Source: JAHIGH01 sp964564035 (GTDB lineage: Bacteria; Patescibacteriota; Microgenomatia; Levybacterales; UBA12049). From it: 47,441 nt of DNA. The notes under the pieces are model-generated. The model was not told where the DNA came from. It did no database searches and worked only from the letters and a program-made list of their open reading frames with translations. The stretch is from positions 1 through 47,441 of the forward strand of contig CAZLZN010000010.1 of the NCBI GenBank assembly GCA_964564035.1, given 5' to 3'. The translations under genes and the position numbers were made by a program. This document shows positions 34,145 to 42,500 of this stretch, one piece after another (the stretch's first letter is position 1; each line of letters begins with the position of its first letter).

Positions 34145-34843
34145 ATGAAAAATGCAGCTTTTTTGCTCTTTTTACTAAGCGCGTGCGCGCTGAACCTCGC
34201 TATGCCTGAAAATATACTCGCGGCAGTATCTGCAGGAGACAACTGGAACATTGACGTGAATGAGATTGAGTTTGACAGCTCAATCCCAACTCCGGCCAGG
34301 CCTACACAGGCTCCTGTTAAAAACACGATTAGCTCCCCAAATGAAATCGTCAGGGCAGAGCCTTTTGGTCTACAAATTTCAAATGATTTCATCGATTTCG
34401 GAATAATCTCGGCAACTATACCATTATATAGGTCTTTTAAGATTGTATTAAATGGAGGAAATAATGGTTTTATAGTTTATGGATACCAGAATAATCCGCT
34501 TTGGCATTCAGGATCAAAAACATACATACCGGATACAACCTGCGACAATGGCTATTGTTCGGAAGTAAGCTCGGCATTGTGGGAAAATACCCTTACCTAC
34601 GGCTATGGGTACAGATGTAACAATATTGAGGGAGATATTTGCCCTATAGATTTTAATAATAAAAATTACTATAAACAGTTTGCGGATACATCCAAAAAAG
34701 AATTTATGCAGAAGATCGTTTCTCAAAACAGCGGCGCTTTGAATCCCAGCGCCGAAGTTATGCTAAAGCTTAATACCTCAAAACAACAGAATCCCGGAGA
34801 CTACAATAACAGGATAACATTTATAGCTGTTCCAGGGTACTGA
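34145..34843 (+). CDS. Secreted protein, possibly WxL-like, paired with DUF916-type protein
   Basis: 232 aa from the ATG at 34145. An in-frame ATG at 34049 precedes the promoter and is rejected. Signal peptide MKNAAFLLFLLSACALNLAM, a Pro/Thr-rich spacer (~35-60), then a beta-rich domain from ISNDFIDFGIISATIPLYRS. Cys pairs in TTCDNGYCS and RCNNIEGDIC could form disulfides outside the cell. It is followed six bases later by a DUF916-like protein, a pairing known for WxL surface proteins, which is why WxL-like is suggested. No WxL triplet was seen. Confidence 0.7.
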   Translation: MKNAAFLLFLLSACALNLAMPENILAAVSAGDNWNIDVNEIEFDSSIPTPARPTQAPVKNTISSPNEIVRAEPFGLQISNDFIDFGIISATIPLYRSFKIVLNGGNNGFIVYGYQNNPLWHSGSKTYIPDTTCDNGYCSEVSSALWENTLTYGYGYRCNNIEGDICPIDFNNKNYYKQFADTSKKEFMQKIVSQNSGALNPSAEVMLKLNTSKQQNPGDYNNRITFIAVPGY

Positions 34844-34849
34844 TAAGAT

Positions 34850-35884
34850 ATGAAAGATATTTCTAAAACCGTATTGGTATATATATTGACAGGCGTTTTT
34901 GTATTGGGACCGCTTACAAACGTGAGCCGGGCTGAGGATATATCGCTAAGTGTTTTTCCCCCGCTTATAGAGCTGAACAAAAATGATTCGGATGATATAA
35001 GCGCCGAAGTCACTTTGAAAAATTCCGGAGATAGCACTCTAGGGATTAAAGTGCTACTACGACCCTTCCGAGCCCTAGATGAAGACGGCTCTATTGAAAT
35101 TATACCCGAAAATCAGGTGCCAATTCCATATAAAAATCTATTTTCGGATATAAAAATTATAGACAACGGCTTAGAAGTCAGAGAGCTTCAATTAGCCCCC
35201 GAGCAAACTAAAAATCTTGAGATCAACATAAGCTCCAATGTAAATCCGGGATCAGGCGATTATTATTTTACTGTTATTTTTCTGGCTGAGAGCGATGCGG
35301 CAAGCCTTGAGGCCACCAGTACGGAAGATGAAGCTGGGACAGATGAAATTGTATCAGGAAATTCAATTATTGAGGCAGGAATCGGAGTGAACGTAATATT
35401 AAGCGCAAGTAAGGATTTAGTTCCTGAGGCTGAAATTACTGAATTTTCTGCGCCAGGCACAGCTGAATCAGGACCGGTTTCGTTTAGGGTAAGAGTTAAA
35501 AATAAATCCGCAAAGATCATAAAGCCAAAAGGAATAATTTTGATCAGGAATATGTTCGGACAAACTGTGGGGCGCGTGGATCTGAGACAGACAAATATTC
35601 TTTCCGGAAGTATAAGGAGCCTGCCGGATACAGGACATGCAAGCAGGCATAGTACCGGATCCGGAGACAACGGAAGCGCAGCAGCCGTCTGGCCGGAGGA
35701 GTTTTTAATGGGATTATATTCGGCCGATCTGAGCCTGGCTCTTTCGGATGACGGACCGGTACTTAACAAGACAACCTATTTTGTCGGCTTGCCGGTTGTA
35801 ACCGTCATAATTTTTTCCATAAGTATCGGATTTATAATTTTTGTTATTTTTCGGATAAATCATTATTTAAGGCGTAAAAAATAG
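34850..35884 (+). CDS. DUF916-like surface protein with C-terminal membrane anchor
   Basis: A 344 aa protein. Signal peptide (VLVYILTGVFVLGPLTNVSRA), then a first Ig-like domain opening ISLSVFPPLIELNKNDSDD with an EVTLKNSGDSTLGIKV strand, as in DUF916 proteins. A second beta-sandwich (~180-290) follows, then an anchor helix (VVTVIIFSISIGFIIFVIF) and a short basic tail (RINHYLRRKK). It should stand on the outer face, bound to the membrane. It forms an operon with the secreted protein before it. DUF916 proteins in Firmicutes work with WxL proteins at the wall. Confidence 0.75.
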   Translation: MKDISKTVLVYILTGVFVLGPLTNVSRAEDISLSVFPPLIELNKNDSDDISAEVTLKNSGDSTLGIKVLLRPFRALDEDGSIEIIPENQVPIPYKNLFSDIKIIDNGLEVRELQLAPEQTKNLEINISSNVNPGSGDYYFTVIFLAESDAASLEATSTEDEAGTDEIVSGNSIIEAGIGVNVILSASKDLVPEAEITEFSAPGTAESGPVSFRVRVKNKSAKIIKPKGIILIRNMFGQTVGRVDLRQTNILSGSIRSLPDTGHASRHSTGSGDNGSAAAVWPEEFLMGLYSADLSLALSDDGPVLNKTTYFVGLPVVTVIIFSISIGFIIFVIFRINHYLRRKK

Positions 35885-36049
35885 AAAATTTATATTAAAA
35901 AACCGCTTATTTACTTTGGGGCTGTATGAGTTTATTTAAGGCAGATATGCCAGTCAATAAGGGAATCATAGTACTCGATTTAAAGACAGGCCTTAAAAGC
36001 GATTATAAGCCCTAATATTTTTCGGCTGTATACGCTCCTGTTATTTTTA

Positions 36050-37831
36050 TTAATTTATTGAGTCAACTGATATTTTCCAGCTTTTTAGCTCTTCAAAAAC
36101 TACATAATTTCCACTGCTTATGGTAAGCGGCTCAATGGTATAAACCGCGGGAGAAATTGGCGGGAATTTGATAGTATATTCCAGCTTATACTCTTTGTCT
36201 TTTTTCCAATCAACCTTCCATGTTAACAGCTTATGGCCGTTTTCAATAGTATTTAGACTTGCGGACGAGGATCCTACATTGAAACCGGAGGGCAATTCTT
36301 CACTAATTTCACCTTTGAAATCCTGCCGTGATTTTATATTCAGGCTGACTTTGTATTCATTAACCGGATATACTCTGGTCGGGAAACTGCTCCGGTCAAT
36401 GTCAAAAGGAGCCTGAGGTGCGACATAAAAAGCATCCTCAAGCTGTCCGGCAGATGACTTTGCGCGTGAAACAGCTCTGATTTTGTAAAGGCCGGGTTTG
36501 TCTGTTTTGATTTCCGCCTGATAATCAGGCTCTTTGACATAGCTATTGCCGCGACATTCCGGATTCAGCCTTATTTCCCCGCCCGGTGTTGTAAGTGATA
36601 CTTTTTTATTATCAGGAGAAATTACATCAAGCTGTATGTTTGCATCGCAAATTGTTGTACCGGCACCATTCAAGACGCCGAAACTGATCCTGGCTGTTTC
36701 GCCTATTGAGTAAATGTTCTTGTTTGTGTTGCTAATAAAGACTCCGTTTGTAAAATCAGGTTCGAAAATACTGTATATTGGTTTTAGTTTTTTCCAAACT
36801 GAGCTCGCCGGAGCTTCGGTTCCGATGTCTTTTCGGCTAACAATCTTCTCCGATGTCATAAGCGGATTCATATTGAACGGAAGCACTGAGGAAGGGATAT
36901 AAACCAAAGACAACAGTATCAATATGGATATTAATGAAACTGAGGAGAGATAGACCAATAGTCCGGGAGATATTATAGGGAAAATATTTAGATATGAAAT
37001 TCTAAATTGCATTGGTTTATCAATCTTATTTATTATTGGCGTTTGAATGTCCCGATTGCTAACCTGCTCCTGCATGGCAGCATATTTTATCCTATCCCCT
37101 ACGCTGTTTAGCTTCATTTTTCTTAAAATGTTATATAATCCCGATCTGCTGATAGTAAAGGTAGAATACTTATTTACCTGAATGTTTAGAGCGTCCAAGG
37201 AAGCATCCGGCTGACGCCGGATAATGTCCAATAATAATTGCTCTATGCCCTCTTTATAGTTCCAATGCATATCCGATTTGGGCCTCTTGGAATTCAGAGC
37301 GCTCAAGTTGCCTTTGGATTTAGCGTACGCATTTAACCATTTATATATAGTGGTTCTTGAAATGCCCATGGAGCGGCTGATATGACTCACCGACAAACCG
37401 TTGCGATATTTATAAATCACGCTGAATTTGGTCGATTCATCAACCTCCGGGTATAGGCTTTTGCCTCGTAAATTGCGGTAACGCAGGCGATCGACCCGTG
37501 TTGCCAGATCTTTTTCGTTTAGCTTTTTCCAAGCGTATCCCGTACTCACACCCAATGCCGAGGCAATTTTGCGAATGGAATAATCAGGCTCGCTGATCGC
37601 CAATTTAATAATTTTTCTGGCTATATCAGACGAGACGATTTTGTGTTTAAGAGCATGAGCCCGGCCGGATCCACCGTTCCCAGAAGCGTGTGTACTTAAA
37701 GTTTTTGACCAAAAATAATATGTGCTCCTAGAGATTCCGGCTTCACGGCAGTTTAGTGCGATAGCTCCAGAGCGGCTGATAGTATTTAGTAAACTTAATT
37801 TTTGGCTTCTAGTAAATTTGCGGGCAGGCAT
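36050..37831 (-). CDS. Membrane protein with transposase-type HTH array and extracellular beta domains
   Basis: 593 aa from the ATG at 37831; a TTG start 30 bases upstream is less likely. Cytoplasmic part (1-~280): HTH-like units at ~10-45 (REAGISRSTYYFWSK), ~65-105 (IRKIASALGVSTGYAWKKL), ~130-170 (VSHISRSMGISRTTIYKWL) and ~190-240 (LDALNIQV...ISRSGLYNILRKMKL). The last two resemble the N-terminal half of IS630-type transposases. No DDE domain follows. One membrane segment (~285-312) leads to ~280 outside residues in two beta-rich modules (GETARISFGVLNGAG; LTWKVDWKKDKEYKLEYTI). Known transmembrane one-component regulators (CadC/ToxR) share the topology but have a single winged helix. No terminal repeats seen. 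Confidence 0.8.
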   Translation of the reverse strand: MPARKFTRSQKLSLLNTISRSGAIALNCREAGISRSTYYFWSKTLSTHASGNGGSGRAHALKHKIVSSDIARKIIKLAISEPDYSIRKIASALGVSTGYAWKKLNEKDLATRVDRLRYRNLRGKSLYPEVDESTKFSVIYKYRNGLSVSHISRSMGISRTTIYKWLNAYAKSKGNLSALNSKRPKSDMHWNYKEGIEQLLLDIIRRQPDASLDALNIQVNKYSTFTISRSGLYNILRKMKLNSVGDRIKYAAMQEQVSNRDIQTPIINKIDKPMQFRISYLNIFPIISPGLLVYLSSVSLISILILLSLVYIPSSVLPFNMNPLMTSEKIVSRKDIGTEAPASSVWKKLKPIYSIFEPDFTNGVFISNTNKNIYSIGETARISFGVLNGAGTTICDANIQLDVISPDNKKVSLTTPGGEIRLNPECRGNSYVKEPDYQAEIKTDKPGLYKIRAVSRAKSSAGQLEDAFYVAPQAPFDIDRSSFPTRVYPVNEYKVSLNIKSRQDFKGEISEELPSGFNVGSSSASLNTIENGHKLLTWKVDWKKDKEYKLEYTIKFPPISPAVYTIEPLTISSGNYVVFEELKSWKISVDSIN

Positions 37832-37837
37832 AAATTT

Positions 37838-37843
37838 TGTATA
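37838..37843 (-). promoter_or_regulatory. -10 box directly before the HTH membrane-protein gene
   Basis: TATACA on the minus strand, six bases before the ATG at 37831, giving a leaderless message. A TTGACT lies further upstream but not at a normal distance. Confidence 0.35.
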
Positions 37844-37861
37844 GTAATTAAATGTTAACAA

Positions 37862-39377
37862 TAAAGTGAACAGTAAGTCAACAATTAAAATGTATGATGT
37901 TTTTTGTGGCTATATTAACTTATAGTTCACGCTTTATAGCTATATTTACTGTTACTCTAGTAGATTTTATTATTTAGATTATGATTTATTAGCCTCTCTT
38001 TGCGTGTAATAAGACGTGATCAATTCTTATATATAACTGGATGCATGTATTTTATATCTATCTTCTAGTATGTTTTAATTAAATAAAAATATACGCTAAA
38101 TCTTATTAGATTTGAACCGCTTTAAGCAAGCTATCATATCCGTCCTAGAATATTTTTTTGTGGCTAATGAATAGATGTTGGTGGCTGAACTATAGGAGGT
38201 ATATTATTATATATTATAAGACTTTGATTTTTACTAGAAGATATTTCGATTAGGTTGATATTTCAACCTTTTTATGCACTGTTCTTTTTTAGCCTCAAGT
38301 CACAAAAACGTTATAATTTTGCATTTAGTTCTATAGTATATTTTTATTATAATTATAAGATTATGGTATTTACCGATACACGTATCGTTTATTCATATTA
38401 TAGTCATTATTGCTAAAGGAATAGTTATATTAATTGGTACTATCATAATCAGAAAATTAAGAAAAAACACTTAGCCGACCCGGGTGCTAATGATTGATTA
38501 GGTTGTATAGTCAATGTAATTTGGGACAGGGACAATTCTTGTGCTTAATAGTTAATTTAATATCAAAATGCTATTGGATTAAAGTCATTTTTTGATGCCA
38601 TTATGTATCGATTGTCTAATTTTTCACGTAAATATTGACCTTCGTGAGCAATTTATATATTTAAATAATTTATAATTCTATTATAAATTTACACTTGCAA
38701 GGTATTCATTTATATATCTCATAATAAATATGCCCTTATTAAGCTTATGTTCTAATCGTCTTTAGAATAACAATTAACATCTAGTCCGGCAAATCCCTGA
38801 CACAATTTTATATTTCATGTTTCAACATTGAAAATTCCCTAATTAATAGTCTAAAGAGGATTTTAAAATACTTAGCGCTCAGGTATAAATACTGCTAAAT
38901 GCCGGTTACTGACATTGATGGTCCTACTAAAGGTTTGCGATATCTTATCACTGACGCACTATGAGGTTAGATTTGTAAGAAGTGCACGTACGGATTTTAA
39001 CCCATATTTTTTACTATTTTGTTAAGCTAGTTGCAAAAACCGGCTAATTAAAACCATGATAAATAAATGATAAAAAACCCGAAAATCTATCCTGTCTAAA
39101 CATTTCAAGGGGCTTCCTGAGGCTTATATGACTTAGTATGCCCGGGTAACAGTACCGTCAATCACCGACTACCTGTAGAAAAGACACTTTGGCAAGGCTA
39201 ATTAGAGCGCCAGGAGCTTATTCTCAAACCAGATCCATGAAATCATGGCTACTCAGGCTTAAAAGCGAGGAATTAGGCGTGTACGGCTGTATTTTCACGC
39301 AATAGTAATTGTATTTTCTACTTTTTTTCTTATATCTAAACTTACTTAAATATATCAAAGTGTTCCTATTTTCACTC
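37862..39377. other. Long gene-free, mostly AT-rich region between divergent surface genes
   Basis: No frame over 60 codons on either strand and stops are dense. The hexamer GGCTAA/TTAGCC occurs seven times by eye: 37989, 38162, 38289, 38471, 39042, 39196, and 39454 in the adjoining leader. Three of these extend to TTAGCCTC. Other structure: the near-palindrome CGATAC-AC-GTATCG (38374-38387), hairpin CCATG-AAAT-CATGG (39235-39248), TTTTTTGTGGCTA twice (37900, 38154) and an SD-like TAGGAGGT (38193) without a gene. Roughly 38880-39300 is richer in GC than the flanks. No known RNA family recognised. Confidence 0.7.
38252..38273 (+). terminator. Intrinsic terminator-like hairpin in the gene-free region
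   Basis: AGGTTGA-TATT-TCAACCT followed by a run of T. It works only in the plus direction, yet no plus-strand gene ends here, so it may close a short untranslated RNA. Confidence 0.5.
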
Positions 39378-39405
39378 TTGACAAGCTGTGCGATTCGAAT
39401 ATAAA
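39378..39405 (+). promoter_or_regulatory. Promoter of the 1641-residue surface protein gene
   Basis: A perfect TTGACA (39378-39383), a 16-base spacer and TATAAA (39400-39405). Three more TATAAT boxes follow (39420, 39434, 39443). The leader is about 128 bases, much longer than other genes here, and includes one TTAGCCTC-type site (39452-39459, reverse) between promoter and gene. Confidence 0.6.
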
Positions 39406-39539
39406 CTGGATTCAGCCCGTATAATTTTTAAAGTATAATTTGTATAATTTCGAGGCTAAAAGCTAATTAACATTTTTTAAGCGTTTCAGGCAGACCAGTT
39501 TATTATAAGTTTTCACGGAGATAAGCTGGTTAGAAAAAT

Positions 39540-42500
39540 ATGGAACTTTTAGCCCTTTATAAAAAATATTTACTTTCAAAGAAGCATGGAGCTTCAAAAA
39601 ACACAGCCAAGAATTATATAGCCGATATAAAAAGATTTATCGCGTGGTATGAGTCTCATTTTTCAGCCTCATTTAGCGTTAAAAGGTTAAATTACGAATC
39701 GGTTAGCTTATACAAGGAATATTTAAATAAACTTAACTACTCCGAGGCTTCCAGAGATAGATTTATCGCGTCTATAAAGAATTTTTTTAGTTATTTAAAA
39801 ACACAAGGTCTGATAAGATCAACTCCGTTTGAAAATGAGATATTACTGAGTAAACAGCCCAAAGATTCCTTCCTGGTTCATGAATTTAAGCTACATTTGC
39901 TCGGGAAAAAGCTTTCCAAGGTAAGCGTAAAAAATTACCTTGCCGATCTCAAACAGTTCGCAGAGTGGATGGAAAGTATATCGGGCTTTGATAAGAATAA
40001 GCCAGGCTACAAGCTGGAACTACTTAAAAAAATAAGTCCGGAGGTTATAAATGAATATAAGGACAGGCTTCATAACGAAGCACATTTGAACCCTTCCTCA
40101 ATAAACAGGAAATTGTCTTCGCTTAGAAATTATTTAGCATGGATGGAGAAAAAGGATATTGTCGTCAGCAATATGCCTGTGAAAAACCGGATAATAACGA
40201 AGCCCTATATAAATAGTCTCCCAAATACAACAAATAATTTACAAGTTCAAAATAATAAAAATTTATTCGAAAATTACGATTTAATTGATGAAATTGAACA
40301 GCCTATATTTACTAAGTTTATTGATAAAGTTATCGTTATTCCTTTACTTTCCTTGCTGCGTAAAGTAAATGTGACCGGAAGAGCGCAGAGTGAAAATGAT
40401 ATTTTTGTGAAAATCAAAAGCGAAACGGAGCCGCAGGTAAGCAAATTAAGAAGATTTAACATATCACAATTTATCAAACGCCATCATATACATAATATGC
40501 CAAAGTCTTTGTATGCTCCGTTTGCCGTATCGACGAAAGATTGGCCAAGACACAAGAAGTTATTGTTCCATGTCAGATACACGCGTCCTAAATGGTACAA
40601 AACATATCATTCATATCCGATAAGCACATATATTCATTTGGGTGTCCTGGTAATTTTTACCTCGATCTTCGGTTACTCGATATATAATTCAATCTATGGA
40701 GATCTGGGCAGGCAGGCACCGGCATACGCAAGCCCTAATCCCCCTCCACCAAGAAAGCTTGTCTTCAAAGGCAAACTGACTGATGTCAACAACTATCCGA
40801 TCACCGCAGAAACTCCGCTGCGGTTTGGCATTTATAATGACCAATTCGCGACAGGAGCCGCCTTGCTTTGGCAAGAGGTTCAGAATATTACTCCGGACAG
40901 CGAAGGCAGATTCAGCGCAGAGCTTGGAAAATATTCCGAACTTAATTCAGCCTTGTTTAATGATAATCCGGCTTTGTTTTTGGGTATGACGGTCGGATCG
41001 GAAAAAGAACTTGACCCCAGGCAGCCTCTGGCTACAATCAGTTATTCGGGAAACTCCCAGAGACTGCAAGGCTTACTGCCAATTACCCAAAGCGGCGCAG
41101 GGACAAAAAACGTTATACTGGCGCTTGATTCCGCAGGAAATTTGTCAATAGGAGGCAAAGCCAGCCCGGTCTTTCAGGCTACAAGCGGAAAGTTTACGCT
41201 AAGCGGAAGTACTGTAGCTTTAAACACCAACAGCGGAACAAACGGCAATATAGAAATCGAGCCTGATGGAAGCGGAATTATTGATTTGAGGCGACCTATT
41301 CAAAATAGCTCGGAATATAACAGTATCCCTTCGGCGATCGGGGCTGTTGAGATAAACGACATTTTTGCGATCCTAGCCACGTCGAGCGGGCAATCGGCCT
41401 TTACTATCGAGCAAAATTCAACCGGTCCAATCATTAGCGCTTCAACCGGAGGGATTGCTAAATTTATCCTAGAGAATGATGGAACAGGCACGTTTTATGG
41501 AAATTTAGCAGTTGATGGGGGCAGACTGACAACCAACAAGTCCTCCTTCCAGCTTTTAAACGAAAATGTAGCCAGCTTAAATATTGCCGGCGAGGCTGAG
41601 TCTGTTACTATAGGAGGATCCAGAGGTTCAACAAACATCAATAATACCCTGATTGCCAAAGGCGGGTTGACTATTTCGCAAAACAGATCGCTAATTGTCA
41701 TGGGTAACGTTGCCTCCAGTCTGATACCTTTTACTAACGGACTATATGATCTGGGCTCAAAAGCTTTCAGGTGGAATAATGCTTATATAGATAATATATT
41801 TACCAACCCGACAGCTACCGTGAGCGGATTTTGGCAGAAATCAAAAGGCGTGATTTCTCCTTTGAATTCTACAGACGACCTCTTAATAGGCGGGATAAGT
41901 ACGGATAGTTCGCGATTTCAGATAATCGGATCCGGCACAAACGCCGGAACAGCCTCTTTGTCAGGGCAATTGAGCTTCAGGAACAGCAGTCAGGTGAATT
42001 TACTGAATAAAGGGAGTTTGGGTTTTTATAATTCGTATGCCGGAAACGCAGGAATCAATACAGCTCAGCCTGCCCTATTTATTTCGCCGGAGGGCAGAAT
42101 TGGCATGGGACTCAATAATCCCGGGGAAAAGCTGGACGTAAACGGTGCGGTGAGAGCGCAAGATATAAAGCTTGCAAATCAGGGAAAGATCATTTTTGAG
42201 GAAGCTCCCGCACAGATTGGCGCGAGCAGTGTCGCCGGACAAGGAAGCGTGCTGCAATTTTATACCAAGGCTTTAAACGGTTCTACCACAGAAAAGATGA
42301 GGCTCGACGCAAACGGGAATCTCGTATTGGGAGGCACCGTTGCCCGAGGGGCGCTTGATATAAACGGCAATTCGGGAACAATGCCATTTGCGGTTTTTTC
42401 AGGAAATACCGCGAGCGCAGGCGTCGTAATTGACAACGCGGGAAGCGGAAGCATACTCTCAGCCAGCTCTTCCGGACAAAACAGATTTGTAATAACACAA

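Noticed and set aside
35926..36015. Plus-strand frame of 29 codons after the DUF916-like gene (MSLFKADMPVNKG)
   Set aside because: Too short, no SD, no sign of a leader or membrane peptide; chance frame.
38193..38200. TAGGAGGT, a good SD sequence in the gene-free region
   Set aside because: No start codon with an open frame follows at usable distance.
38880..39300. Considered RNase P RNA, tmRNA, SRP RNA or 6S RNA
   Set aside because: None of the conserved core sequences of these RNAs could be found.
39145..39305. Open stretch of ~50 codons on the plus strand in the gene-free region, ending LGVYGCIFTQ
   Set aside because: The only ATG leaves 22 codons, no SD, and no similarity recognised; could be a gene remnant but not supportable.
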